Of a DNA stretch of 5,984 nucleotides, positions 1-5,984 are shown in pieces. Origin of the DNA: Endomicrobium sp. (lineage in GTDB: Bacteria > Elusimicrobiota > Endomicrobiia > Endomicrobiales > Endomicrobiaceae). The translations under genes were made by a program, and so were the position numbers. The notes under the pieces were generated by a model. It was not told the origin of the DNA. It was given only the letters and a program-made list of their open reading frames with translations, and searched no databases. The stretch spans positions 1 through 5,984 of the forward strand of contig JAISKX010000177.1 in assembly GCA_031260765.1 (NCBI GenBank), written 5' to 3'. The first letter of the stretch is position 1, and each line of letters begins with the position of its first letter.

Positions 1-18
1 AAGCATTATTTTATCACT

Positions 19-46
19 CTTATCATCTGTGTCAGATTTTTGTCAA
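19..46 (-). promoter_or_regulatory. possible promoter for a minus-strand gene beyond the left edge
   Basis: Read on the minus strand, a perfect TTGACA (46 down to 41) is followed after 16 bases by GATAAG (24 down to 19), which matches 4 of 6 positions of the -10 consensus. It lies in the 62 non-coding bases downstream of the glycosyltransferase stop codon and points out of the window. The exact -35 supports it. The weak -10 and the unseen downstream gene keep confidence low. I see no clear terminator hairpin with a T-run for the upstream operon here, so the next gene could also be reached by read-through. Confidence 0.3.
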
Positions 47-62
47 GTGAGTTTTTTTGTCT

Positions 63-1208
63 CTACCGCCCTCGCGGGTATGAATTTAACTCTAAATATA
101 ATTGTTCGTGGGATTGAACTACGGATTGCATTTTGAACTCTTCTTTTATGGATGCTTGGGCTGCGGAGCCCATTTTTAGCCTTTGAGAATCATTTTTGAG
201 CAGATAGAGAATTTTTTGGGCAGAGGCTTTGTAATCATAGGGAGGGATTAAAAATCCTGTCTCGGATTCAATTATTATCTCTTTGACGCCGTCAACGGCA
301 TTGGCTACTACAGGCTTTAAACAGCGCATTGCTTCTACAATGGTGCAGGGTAAGCCTTCCCAAAGAGATGTTAAAACAAAAATGTCGCTTGCATATAATA
401 ATTGTCTGATGTCTTTTCTCCAGCCTAAAAATAGGATTTTGTCTTTTATGTTTAAATTGTTTGCTAAGGTTTCTAATTGTTCTCTTTGTTCTCCGTCTCC
501 TACTATGGCAAATAGGACATCGTCTTTTTCTTTTAAAACTTCTGCGGCGGCTTTGATGAAATCTGCTGTGTTTTTTTGAGGTTTGAATGGTCCTATGGTT
601 AAAACAAGCTGGACGGATTTGCCGTCGGTTAAAGAGTTTTTAAATTCGGGAGAGGGGGCGTAATCTTGAAAGAAAATCTCGTCTATGCCGGCTCTTATTA
701 GAACAAATTTGTCCTCTTTTGCAATATTGTATTTGACGCCTTTTTTTATATCTTCTCTTGCAACGGCAATCAATTTGTCCGTTATAATAGCGCAAAATTT
801 TTCAATATAGACAAATATATATTTGACGAAAAATTTTTGAGTTTCATTAAAACCGTATCCGTGTATTGTGTGAATTATGCTTTTGACGCCTGCGAGTTTT
901 GCGGCAATGCGTCCGATTATCCCCGCCTTTGAAGAATGCGTGTGGACAATATCAGGCTTTTCTTTTTTTAAAACTTTGTAGATTTGAATTAGGGCTAAAA
1001 AATCTTTGATGGGGGAAATCTCTCTGACGAGATTTTTGATTTGAATTGTTTTTAGATTTTGTTTTGCCTCGTCGTATAAAATGCCGCCGTCTCCGCAGAT
1101 TAGGAAATCGTCAAACTTGGTTTTATCTATATTGCAAGCAGTATAAAGAGCGACTTTTTGAGCTCCGCCTAATTCTAATTTGGTGATGATATAACAGACT
1201 TTTAACAT
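63..1208 (-). CDS. GT4-family glycosyltransferase (GT-B fold)
   Basis: A 381-residue cytosolic or membrane-associated retaining glycosyltransferase. It probably transfers a sugar from a nucleotide donor to a lipid-linked glycan; donor and acceptor cannot be read from sequence. The N-terminal Rossmann half starts MLKVCYIITKLELGGAQKVA, with the glycine-rich acceptor-side loop at 14-15, and carries HTHSSKAGIIGR (89-100), typical of GT4 enzymes of surface polysaccharide synthesis. The C-terminal half has the donor-binding strand (LTIGPFKPQKN, 203-213), VGDGE (236-240) and the EX7E motif (E284 and E292 in EGLPCTIVE). The length is normal for the family. An ATG 17 codons upstream (1259) is open, but the start at 1208 is preferred: AGAGG lies 5 bases before it, the protein then begins at the conserved first strand, and it overlaps the upstream gene by only 7 bases (ATGTTAA). 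It is the last gene of the three-gene operon. Family assignment is secure, specificity is not. Confidence 0.93.
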   Translation of the reverse strand: MLKVCYIITKLELGGAQKVALYTACNIDKTKFDDFLICGDGGILYDEAKQNLKTIQIKNLVREISPIKDFLALIQIYKVLKKEKPDIVHTHSSKAGIIGRIAAKLAGVKSIIHTIHGYGFNETQKFFVKYIFVYIEKFCAIITDKLIAVAREDIKKGVKYNIAKEDKFVLIRAGIDEIFFQDYAPSPEFKNSLTDGKSVQLVLTIGPFKPQKNTADFIKAAAEVLKEKDDVLFAIVGDGEQREQLETLANNLNIKDKILFLGWRKDIRQLLYASDIFVLTSLWEGLPCTIVEAMRCLKPVVANAVDGVKEIIIESETGFLIPPYDYKASAQKILYLLKNDSQRLKMGSAAQASIKEEFKMQSVVQSHEQLYLELNSYPRGR

Positions 1209-2473
1209 TTTAACCTCTGAGCGTCTAATATATTTTTTTCTATAAAAGAGTATTCCCAAGCGCCGTATCTGCCGATTGAAAAGATATTATTGGCTATTAA
1301 AAAGTCTTGTATTTTTTTTAAGGATTGCTCTCTATTTTTGTCAAAAATTACATAGGCATAGGGCATATCAACTATATTGAGAGCGGATATTTCGTCGTTT
1401 AGTCCTATAAAGCCGAGTTTTATAAGAGTTTCTACTACGGACTCTGCGCCCTCATAAATGCCGTTTGCAGAGGAGCACTCAATATAAAAACTATAAGAGT
1501 TTTGCGGAGCAAGAGAAAGATTGATATTTGAATATATGCCCACTCTGTAAAATGGAATTTTTTTAGATGGGATATAAATCCAGTGTTTGCCTTTTAAAAA
1601 TTTAGGCAAACCCTTTTTGGATTTGACGCCGATATTTATGCAGCGGACGCTGTTGGAGTGAAGTTGAGACGCCGCTTTTTTGATTTCCGACGGGGCGTTT
1701 ATTAGCTCTTTGACAAGTTCAACTATCGGCTGGGTGGATATGATTTTTGAATACTTATATGTTTTTTCGCCGCCGCTTGTAAAAAGCAATTTCTTTTTAA
1801 CATCAATTTTTTCAACGGGAGCATTATAAACAGGGTTTGTTTTTTTTAATAAACCGTCTATCAATTTTTGAGCGCCGCCTGTCTTGGGATAATAAAAAAC
1901 GCTGTTGTATCCATATTGAATTTTATTTTTTTTATAGGCGCTTTGCGCTATGGTTTGGGCGTCGGGTTTAGGGACAAAGGCGCCTGTCCACTCTGCCGTC
2001 AATTTTTTTAAATCCCAACTCCATAATTTTTCATTATAAGCCTGCATAAAATATTTGGTGATGCCTGAGCCGAACATCGCTTTAGACCAATCTATAAAAG
2101 ACATTTTATTGTTTATCTCAATATTTTTTCTTTTGAGAATTCCATCAACGCATTCTTTTTTTGTTTTTTCGTCAAGATAATAGAGATTGGCTTGAAAAGG
2201 GAAAGGGATGAGTTTTGAACCGAAATAAATAGCCGTATTTCTTTTTATAGTATCAATGCCGCCGCATAATTTTTCAACAAGATTTTTTATTTTTGCATCT
2301 TTGATATGTATGAAATGACCTGAACAATCAAAAGTAAATCCATCCTCGTAAAATGAACGGCAAAGACCGCCTGCATAGGGTTTTGACTCTAAGACTGTAT
2401 TGGGCTTATTTAAAAAATAAGAAGCGCAAAGACCGCTGATGCCTGCGCCGATTATTATGATTTTTTCTTTCAT
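1202..2473 (-). CDS. FAD-dependent amine-oxidase / UDP-galactopyranose-mutase-like oxidoreductase
   Basis: A 423-residue soluble flavoprotein. Residues 4-14 form the first strand and dinucleotide-binding loop (IIIIGAGISG, GxGxxG), and E29 lies where the ribose-binding acid of FAD proteins is expected. GGLCRS (35-40) matches the GG motif that follows in this superfamily. NEKLWSWDLKKLTAEW (147-162) and YYPKTGGAQKLIDGL (194-208) resemble COG1232-type (protoporphyrinogen-oxidase-like) proteins. The C-terminal GRYGAWEYSF (401-410) resembles the FAD-contacting GR-x-G-x-(Y/W)-x-Y segment of UDP-galactopyranose mutases. I see no signal peptide or membrane segment. It sits between two glycan enzymes, overlaps the upstream stop by one base (TAATG), and has an AAGGTGG ribosome site (2484-2478) 4 bases before its ATG. 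A role in making or modifying a sugar nucleotide or lipid-linked sugar is inferred. It is not a typical Glf, so no symbol is given; carotenoid or porphyrin chemistry is unlikely in this context. Confidence 0.82.
   Translation of the reverse strand: MKEKIIIIGAGISGLCASYFLNKPNTVLESKPYAGGLCRSFYEDGFTFDCSGHFIHIKDAKIKNLVEKLCGGIDTIKRNTAIYFGSKLIPFPFQANLYYLDEKTKKECVDGILKRKNIEINNKMSFIDWSKAMFGSGITKYFMQAYNEKLWSWDLKKLTAEWTGAFVPKPDAQTIAQSAYKKNKIQYGYNSVFYYPKTGGAQKLIDGLLKKTNPVYNAPVEKIDVKKKLLFTSGGEKTYKYSKIISTQPIVELVKELINAPSEIKKAASQLHSNSVRCINIGVKSKKGLPKFLKGKHWIYIPSKKIPFYRVGIYSNINLSLAPQNSYSFYIECSSANGIYEGAESVVETLIKLGFIGLNDEISALNIVDMPYAYVIFDKNREQSLKKIQDFLIANNIFSIGRYGAWEYSFIEKNILDAQRLKC
1214..1218 (-). promoter_or_regulatory. 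Shine-Dalgarno site fixing the glycosyltransferase start
   Basis: AGAGG, read on the minus strand, sits 5 bases before the ATG at 1208. It lies inside the last codons of the flavoprotein gene, so ribosomes finishing that gene can restart here. It favours the 381-residue product over a longer reading from 1259. Confidence 0.7.
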
Positions 2474-3504
2474 TACTCCACCTTGACTTGAGCAAGTTTA
2501 ATGCTTGCCGCCCATAAGCATATAATTATTATCAACAATAAAAGTCCAGCGAAAATAACAGTCGCTTTGGTGAACAAATAAGCCGACGCGGAAAGAATGA
2601 CGCATACTATATAAGTAATGATTAAGATTTTTTTTCTCGTCCAGCCCATTTTCTCAAGCCTTAAAGCGTAATGGTCTTTGCTGCCCAGAAGAGGAGATTT
2701 ACCTTTGCGCATTCTAAACATACTGACAAGAAAAGTCTCATATATAGGAATAGCCAAAATAAAGAGAGGGGCAAAAACGCCAATTTCCGTCATTGAAGAA
2801 TAAGAAGTTCCCAAAGATAAACAAGCCAAAACAAAACCTATAAACAAACTGCCTGCATCTCCGAGAAAAATCTTTTTTGATTTGGATAGATTATAAGGCA
2901 TAAAACCAATGATGCCGCCGGCTAAAGCAAGAGCGCAAAAATTTACATAAATCATCTCCGTCGGCAAAGATATGACAAAAAAAGCCAAAGAAGCAATTAG
3001 AGCAATGCCGCTTGAAAGACCGTCCATAATATCAATGATATTTAAAGCGTTTGAAACGCCTGTTATCCAAATGACGCTTATAAGACAAGAAAGCCAATAT
3101 ATAGGAATGAAATTGATGCGTATATCAAAACCAAATACAGCTATAGAGGATGCGATAATCTGTATAATCAATTTGGATTTATAGCCAAGACCTGAAAATT
3201 TGACATCATCCACAAGACCCAAAAGAAACATAATCGCCGAGCCATAAATGATGCCGCGCAAACTTCTCAAAGTGCCGTCGGGAAAACTCGTAATAAGCCT
3301 TATGAAACATAAAGAAATTATCGCCGCGCCGGCAACAGCCGCGCCGCCAAGATAAGGAGTGCTGACTTTGTGCGTTTTTACAGCGGTAATAGGTCTATCC
3401 AAGATATTTAACTTTATAGCGATAAACCTAAAAATAGGCGTTCCCGCGACTGAAATAAGCAAGGCGGCAAGAAATGCCAAAAGGTAAGCGGTATTGAAAT
3501 TCAT
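2473..3504 (-). CDS. WecA/TagO/MraY-family undecaprenyl-phosphate sugar-1-phosphate transferase
   Basis: A 343-residue polytopic membrane enzyme with about ten hydrophobic segments from residue 5 to 333. The family moves a sugar-1-phosphate, often GlcNAc-1-P, from a UDP-sugar to undecaprenyl phosphate, the first step of O-antigen, teichoic acid or other surface glycan synthesis. Visible family motifs, in order: THKVSTPYLGG (44-54), Asp pair D99-D100 (metal/substrate), NALNIIDIMDG (152-162, with D158 and D161), and KIFLGDAGS (211-219, D216 matching the catalytic Asp region). Two sites differ from textbook WecA: IPIYET (252-257) has Glu where Asp is usual, and the cytosolic His-rich motif is replaced by GSKDH (274-278) with one His. 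MraY itself is less likely because the triple-His motif is absent and no murein genes are nearby. AAGGAG (3523-3518) is 13 bases from the ATG, unusually far, but an in-frame TGA just upstream (3516-3514) rules out an earlier start. First gene of the operon. Confidence 0.92.
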   Translation of the reverse strand: MNFNTAYLLAFLAALLISVAGTPIFRFIAIKLNILDRPITAVKTHKVSTPYLGGAAVAGAAIISLCFIRLITSFPDGTLRSLRGIIYGSAIMFLLGLVDDVKFSGLGYKSKLIIQIIASSIAVFGFDIRINFIPIYWLSCLISVIWITGVSNALNIIDIMDGLSSGIALIASLAFFVISLPTEMIYVNFCALALAGGIIGFMPYNLSKSKKIFLGDAGSLFIGFVLACLSLGTSYSSMTEIGVFAPLFILAIPIYETFLVSMFRMRKGKSPLLGSKDHYALRLEKMGWTRKKILIITYIVCVILSASAYLFTKATVIFAGLLLLIIIICLWAASIKLAQVKVE

Positions 3505-3542
3505 TTTTTCTTTTCAACTCCTTTTTGTTTTAATTGACGGGG

Positions 3543-3551
3543 ATTATATCA
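3543..3551 (-). promoter_or_regulatory. extended -10 promoter of the glycan operon
   Basis: Read on the minus strand, TGATATAAT (3551 down to 3543) is a perfect TATAAT with a TG dinucleotide one base upstream, the extended -10 form. No good -35 lies at the usual distance (TCTATT at 17 bases), which fits promoters that rely on an extended -10. Transcription would begin near 3536, giving a leader of about 30 bases before the ATG at 3504. Confidence 0.65.
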
Positions 3552-3577
3552 TAAAAAATTTTCAAAATAGAAAACAT

Positions 3578-3607
3578 TTGACAATAATTTAATAAATATA
3601 GAATAAT
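3578..3607 (+). promoter_or_regulatory. sigma70-type promoter of the phosphatase-like gene
   Basis: A perfect -35 TTGACA (3578-3583) is followed after 18 bases by AATAAT (3602-3607), 5 of 6 matches to the -10 consensus, in a very AT-rich stretch. The predicted start near 3614 leaves a short leader that contains the AAGGAG ribosome site. It lies back to back with the operon promoter at 3543-3551, so the two units diverge from one control region. Confidence 0.65.
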
Positions 3608-3622
3608 CGGAAAAATTTTAAA

Positions 3623-3628
3623 AAGGAG
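3623..3628 (+). promoter_or_regulatory. Shine-Dalgarno site selecting the ATG at 3634
   Basis: AAGGAG ends at 3628, 5 bases before the ATG at 3634. An in-frame GTG at 3628 overlaps the site itself and so cannot be the start that it serves. This shortens the predicted protein by two residues. Confidence 0.8.
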
Positions 3629-3633
3629 TGGAA

Positions 3634-4371
3634 ATGGAATCGTTAAATTGCGGCGCTCAAAGCGGTATCAAGTTGTATATAGTTCGGCATGGGAGGACTG
3701 TCTTTAATATAGAGGGCAAGACGCAAGGGTTTTCTGATTCGCCCTTAACTGACGAAGGGACAAAGCAGGCTATTCAAATTGGAAGAGGCTTGAGCGATAT
3801 TGAGTTTATTAAAGCTTTTTCTGGAAATTTAGAGAGGCAAAAGTCCACGGCAAAATATATTTTGTCTCAAAACAAAAACAAAATTCCGCCCCTTACTGAA
3901 TTATATGGTTTGCGGGAATGGAGTTTTGGAGGATTTGAAGGGAAACCTATCTTCAATATGTGGGAACCGATTTGCAAAAAACATAATGTGCCTATGGAAG
4001 AAATGAAAAAAAACTACAAAAAGTTGATTGAAATATTGGGATATAAAGAATTGGCGGATGAAATTTATGCAAATGACGCCGATAAAAAAGCGGAAAATTA
4101 CGATACGATTTTTAAGAGGCTTAATGAAGCGATGGACGAGATTATAAAAGTTTCTTGCGAAGAATGCGCAAAATTAAAGAGCAATAGCGCGAATGTTTTG
4201 ATTGTCTCATCGGGAATGATGATTACTACTATGCTCCATGTTTTCGGCAAAGAACAATACAAAGGAGAAATAATTACAAATTGCAGCGCGTCTATTTTAA
4301 AATACAAAGATGGAAAATTTGATTTGGAAGCCGCCGGGGATTTGAGTTTTTTAGAACGGGGGGCTTTCTAA
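3634..4371 (+). CDS. histidine-phosphatase-superfamily (phosphoglycerate-mutase-like) protein with Ser in place of the second His
   Basis: A 245-residue, probably cytosolic member of the histidine phosphatase superfamily (branch 1). VRHGRTVFN (17-25) supplies the phosphate-accepting H19 and R18. PLTDEG (37-42) and NLERQKSTA (65-73, equivalent to the usual S-x-L-x-R-A-x-x-T-A) follow, then LREWSFGGFEG (93-103), where E95 is the expected acid. The second phosphate-pocket His, normally in VSHG, is Ser here: VSSG (191-194), S193, codon at 4210-4212. About 40 charged residues (roughly 115-160) sit between the acid and this site, an enlarged cap. The protein may be a phosphatase with altered chemistry, a low-activity enzyme or a binding protein. 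The substrate cannot be named, and glycolytic mutase activity is unlikely. It has its own promoter and ribosome site, diverges from the glycan operon and converges with uvrB. The superfamily call is firm, activity is uncertain. Confidence 0.9.
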   Translation: MESLNCGAQSGIKLYIVRHGRTVFNIEGKTQGFSDSPLTDEGTKQAIQIGRGLSDIEFIKAFSGNLERQKSTAKYILSQNKNKIPPLTELYGLREWSFGGFEGKPIFNMWEPICKKHNVPMEEMKKNYKKLIEILGYKELADEIYANDADKKAENYDTIFKRLNEAMDEIIKVSCEECAKLKSNSANVLIVSSGMMITTMLHVFGKEQYKGEIITNCSASILKYKDGKFDLEAAGDLSFLERGAF

Positions 4372-4390
4372 AAACTCATTTTAACGCTCT

Positions 4391-4417
4391 CCGTTGCGGG
4401 CTTGACCCGCAATGACG
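4391..4417 (+). repeat. GC-rich palindrome between convergent genes; possible dispersed repeat or weak terminator
   Basis: The arms CGTTGCGGG (4392-4400) and CCCGCAATG (4406-4414) pair over nine positions, one a G-T wobble, around the loop CTTGA. The segment is markedly more GC-rich than the surrounding sequence and lies in the 77-base gap between two genes that end toward each other. Neither strand has the T-run of a classical intrinsic terminator directly after the stem. From memory, ATTGCGGG-cttga-CCCGCAAT palindromes ending in TGACG recur as dispersed intergenic repeats in many bacterial genomes, so this may be one copy. Only one copy is present in this window, so the repeat status is inferred. 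Confidence 0.5.
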
Positions 4418-4448
4418 ACAAAGGCTGTTTTCAGATAAGTCCAGTAGG

Positions 4449-5984
4449 TTATTTTTCCTTTTTGCCGGAAGTTTTAGTTTTCATTGATTTTAAATCAAGC
4501 ATTTTATCTCTTAGAACTGCCGCCGTCTCAAAATCCAAATTGTCGGCGGCTTTTTTCATGTCTTCTTCAATCTTATTTATTATAGTATTGATGTTTTTTG
4601 GAGTAATTTTATAGTTTTGCTGTTCTTCCGATACCATTCTTTGCGCATTTTCTTTCCTTGATAAGTTTTGGAATTCATCAAGTTCCTCTACGGCTTTTAT
4701 AATTGATTTGGGCGTTATATTGTTATCTTGATTGTATTTAATTTGTTTGTTTCTGCGGCGGCTCATCTCTTGCAAAGCGCGCTGCATTGAGCCTGTCATA
4801 GCGTCTGCATAAAAAATTACTCTTCCATCAATATTTCTCGCCGCCCTGCCGCAAATCTGTATGAGAGTGTTTTCCGAACGCAAAAAACCTTCTTTGTCGG
4901 CGTCTAAAACTACCACCAAAGAAACTTCGGGCAGGTCAAGCCCTTCTCTTAAAAGATTTATTCCAACTAAAACATCAAATTCTCCAAGACGCAAATTTTT
5001 TAAAATTTCTATTCTGGTAAGAGTATCTATCTCCGAATGGAGATATTCTACGCGAAAACCCTTTTCTTTTAGGAAAGCGGCTAAATCTTCCGACATTTTT
5101 TTAGTGAGAGTTGTAATAAGAGTTCTTTGTTTTCTGGCTGTAGTCTTTTGGATTTCTTGCATTAAATCTTGTATCTGTCCGTCGATTGGGCGGATGATTA
5201 CTTCCGGGTCAATTAAACCTGTCGGGCGGATGATTAAATCCACTATGTTTTTTTTACTGCGGTCAAGTTCATATTGCCCCGGCGTGGCTGAAACCATCAT
5301 AAATTTCTTAATTAATTTTTCGAATTCTGGAAATCTTAAAGGTCTATTGTCTAATGCAGACGGCAATCTGAAACCGAAATCAATCAAAGTTTGTTTTCTG
5401 CTTCTGTCGCCTTCATACATTCCTCGAATTTGAGGAAGGGATATGTGGGATTCGTCTGCGATTAAAAGAAAATCGCTGTTTTCTTGGCAGAAATAATCAA
5501 TTAAAGTAGACGGGCGGGTTCCAGAAGGATTGCCTGCAAGATGGCGCGAATAATTTTCTATGCCATGGCACATTCCCGTCTCGGAAAGCATTTCCATATC
5601 ATAGCGAGTCCTTTGCTCTAATCTCTGAGCTTCAAGAAGTTTGTTTTGAGATTTTAACAGAGCCGTTCTCTCCGCCAATTCCTCTTTGATTGTTTTTAGA
5701 GCAGTGTTGACGCTGTCTTGTCCTGTTACAAAAATTTTTGCAGGGTAGATATAGGATTTTTCTTTTTGAGATAGAATTTCTCCTGTGAGAGGATTGAATT
5801 CTTTTATAGTTTCAACAGCATCTCCAAAAAATTCTATTCTGACGGCAGTTTCAAGATAAGCGGGGAAAATTTCCACAGTGTCGCCTTTTATTCTGAATTT
5901 GCCTCTGATAAATTCCACTTCATTGCGCTCGTATTGAGAAGCGATAAGCTCGCGGGCAAGAGAGCGAATGGATTTATCTTGACC
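4449..5984 (-). CDS. uvrB: UvrB, excinuclease ABC subunit B (5' end beyond the right edge)
   Basis: The carboxy-terminal 511 residues of the damage-recognition helicase-like subunit of nucleotide excision repair, which is loaded by UvrA and then recruits UvrC. The frame stays open to the right edge: the residues before the GTG at 5918 read GQDKSIRSLARELIASQYER, typical UvrB sequence, so that GTG is not the start. About 150-170 N-terminal residues, including the Walker A loop and beta-hairpin, lie outside. Visible in fragment numbering: GIENYSRH (141-148), DESH motif II (177-180), SATPGQYE motif III (232-239), the helicase C domain with GINLLREGLDLPE (341-353), QICGRAARN motif VI (376-384), and a C-terminal UVR helical pair (about 466-500) that binds UvrC. 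The residues checked look intact. It ends in TAA, convergent with the phosphatase-like gene. Its promoter is not in the window. Confidence 0.97.
   Translation of the reverse strand, partial: GQDKSIRSLARELIASQYERNEVEFIRGKFRIKGDTVEIFPAYLETAVRIEFFGDAVETIKEFNPLTGEILSQKEKSYIYPAKIFVTGQDSVNTALKTIKEELAERTALLKSQNKLLEAQRLEQRTRYDMEMLSETGMCHGIENYSRHLAGNPSGTRPSTLIDYFCQENSDFLLIADESHISLPQIRGMYEGDRSRKQTLIDFGFRLPSALDNRPLRFPEFEKLIKKFMMVSATPGQYELDRSKKNIVDLIIRPTGLIDPEVIIRPIDGQIQDLMQEIQKTTARKQRTLITTLTKKMSEDLAAFLKEKGFRVEYLHSEIDTLTRIEILKNLRLGEFDVLVGINLLREGLDLPEVSLVVVLDADKEGFLRSENTLIQICGRAARNIDGRVIFYADAMTGSMQRALQEMSRRRNKQIKYNQDNNITPKSIIKAVEELDEFQNLSRKENAQRMVSEEQQNYKITPKNINTIINKIEEDMKKAADNLDFETAAVLRDKMLDLKSMKTKTSGKKEK

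Noticed and set aside
1..62. A half-site resembling the heat-shock CIRCE operator (TTATCACTC on the plus strand)
   Set aside because: Only one nine-base arm is close to the consensus; the partner arm at the required nine-base distance does not match.
66..80. GC-rich CCGC/GCGG mini-palindrome next to the glycosyltransferase stop codon, considered as a terminator
   Set aside because: The stem is only four pairs, it lies inside the last codons, and no T-run follows it on the minus strand.
283..1640. Recurrent TTTGACGCC octamers on the plus strand, considered as a repeat or uptake-type motif
   Set aside because: On the coding strand each copy checked is GGC GTC AAA, encoding Gly-Val-Lys in conserved protein positions; codon preference explains them.
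2972..3184. Open frame on the plus strand inside the sugar-1-phosphate transferase
   Set aside because: It is antisense to strongly conserved motifs, has no recognisable domain and no convincing ribosome site.
2480..3500. Switch from a T-rich to an A-rich plus strand, considered as a sign of gene transfer
   Set aside because: The gene here is a membrane protein; its hydrophobic NTN codons on the minus strand produce the A-rich complement.
3628..3633. GTG at 3628 as the start of the phosphatase-like gene
   Set aside because: It overlaps the AAGGAG site; the ATG at 3634 has proper spacing.
4098..4307. Open frame on the minus strand inside the phosphatase-like gene
   Set aside because: It is antisense to clear family sequence and has no support as a protein.
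4861..5433. A 190-codon plus-strand open frame within uvrB
   Set aside because: It is the mirror of the conserved UvrB helicase region; the Ser/Lys/Arg-rich product has no domain signal.

Overview
This is an AT-rich (about 35-40% G+C by eye) bacterial chromosomal window with dense, intron-free genes, strong Shine-Dalgarno sites of the AAGGAG type and sigma70-like promoters. The lineage cannot be fixed from it. The GS-x-DH variant in the polyprenyl-phosphate transferase reminds me of Elusimicrobiota, Omnitrophota or deltaproteobacterial relatives, but this is memory-based and weak. I see no phage, transposon, CRISPR or RNA gene.

Layout. Positions 63-3504 hold a compact three-gene operon on the minus strand. 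In transcription order it encodes a WecA/MraY-type sugar-1-phosphate transferase (2473-3504), an FAD-dependent amine-oxidase/UDP-galactopyranose-mutase-like oxidoreductase (1202-2473) and a GT4 glycosyltransferase (63-1208). Both junctions are stop/start overlaps, TAATG and ATGTTAA, which points to translational coupling. A 129-base intergenic region (3505-3633) carries divergent promoters. The rightward one drives a histidine-phosphatase-superfamily protein (3634-4371). A 77-base gap with a GC-rich palindrome (4392-4414) separates it from a convergent uvrB, whose 5' end lies beyond the right edge (4449 to 5984). The leftmost 62 bases are non-coding and may hold the promoter of a minus-strand gene lying off the window.

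How the genes fit together. The operon reads as the start of a lipid-linked glycan pathway at the inner face of the cytoplasmic membrane. The first enzyme would load a sugar-1-phosphate onto undecaprenyl phosphate, the GT4 enzyme would add a further sugar, and the flavoprotein would make or modify a sugar donor or act on an intermediate. The last role is inferred. The phosphatase-like gene and uvrB (nucleotide excision repair) are separate units.

Nothing here is convincingly a new defence or mobile system. The points most worth a second look are the phosphatase-fold protein with Ser in place of its second catalytic His, the unassigned flavoprotein inside a glycan operon, the atypical C-terminal motif of the transferase, and the palindrome between the convergent genes.
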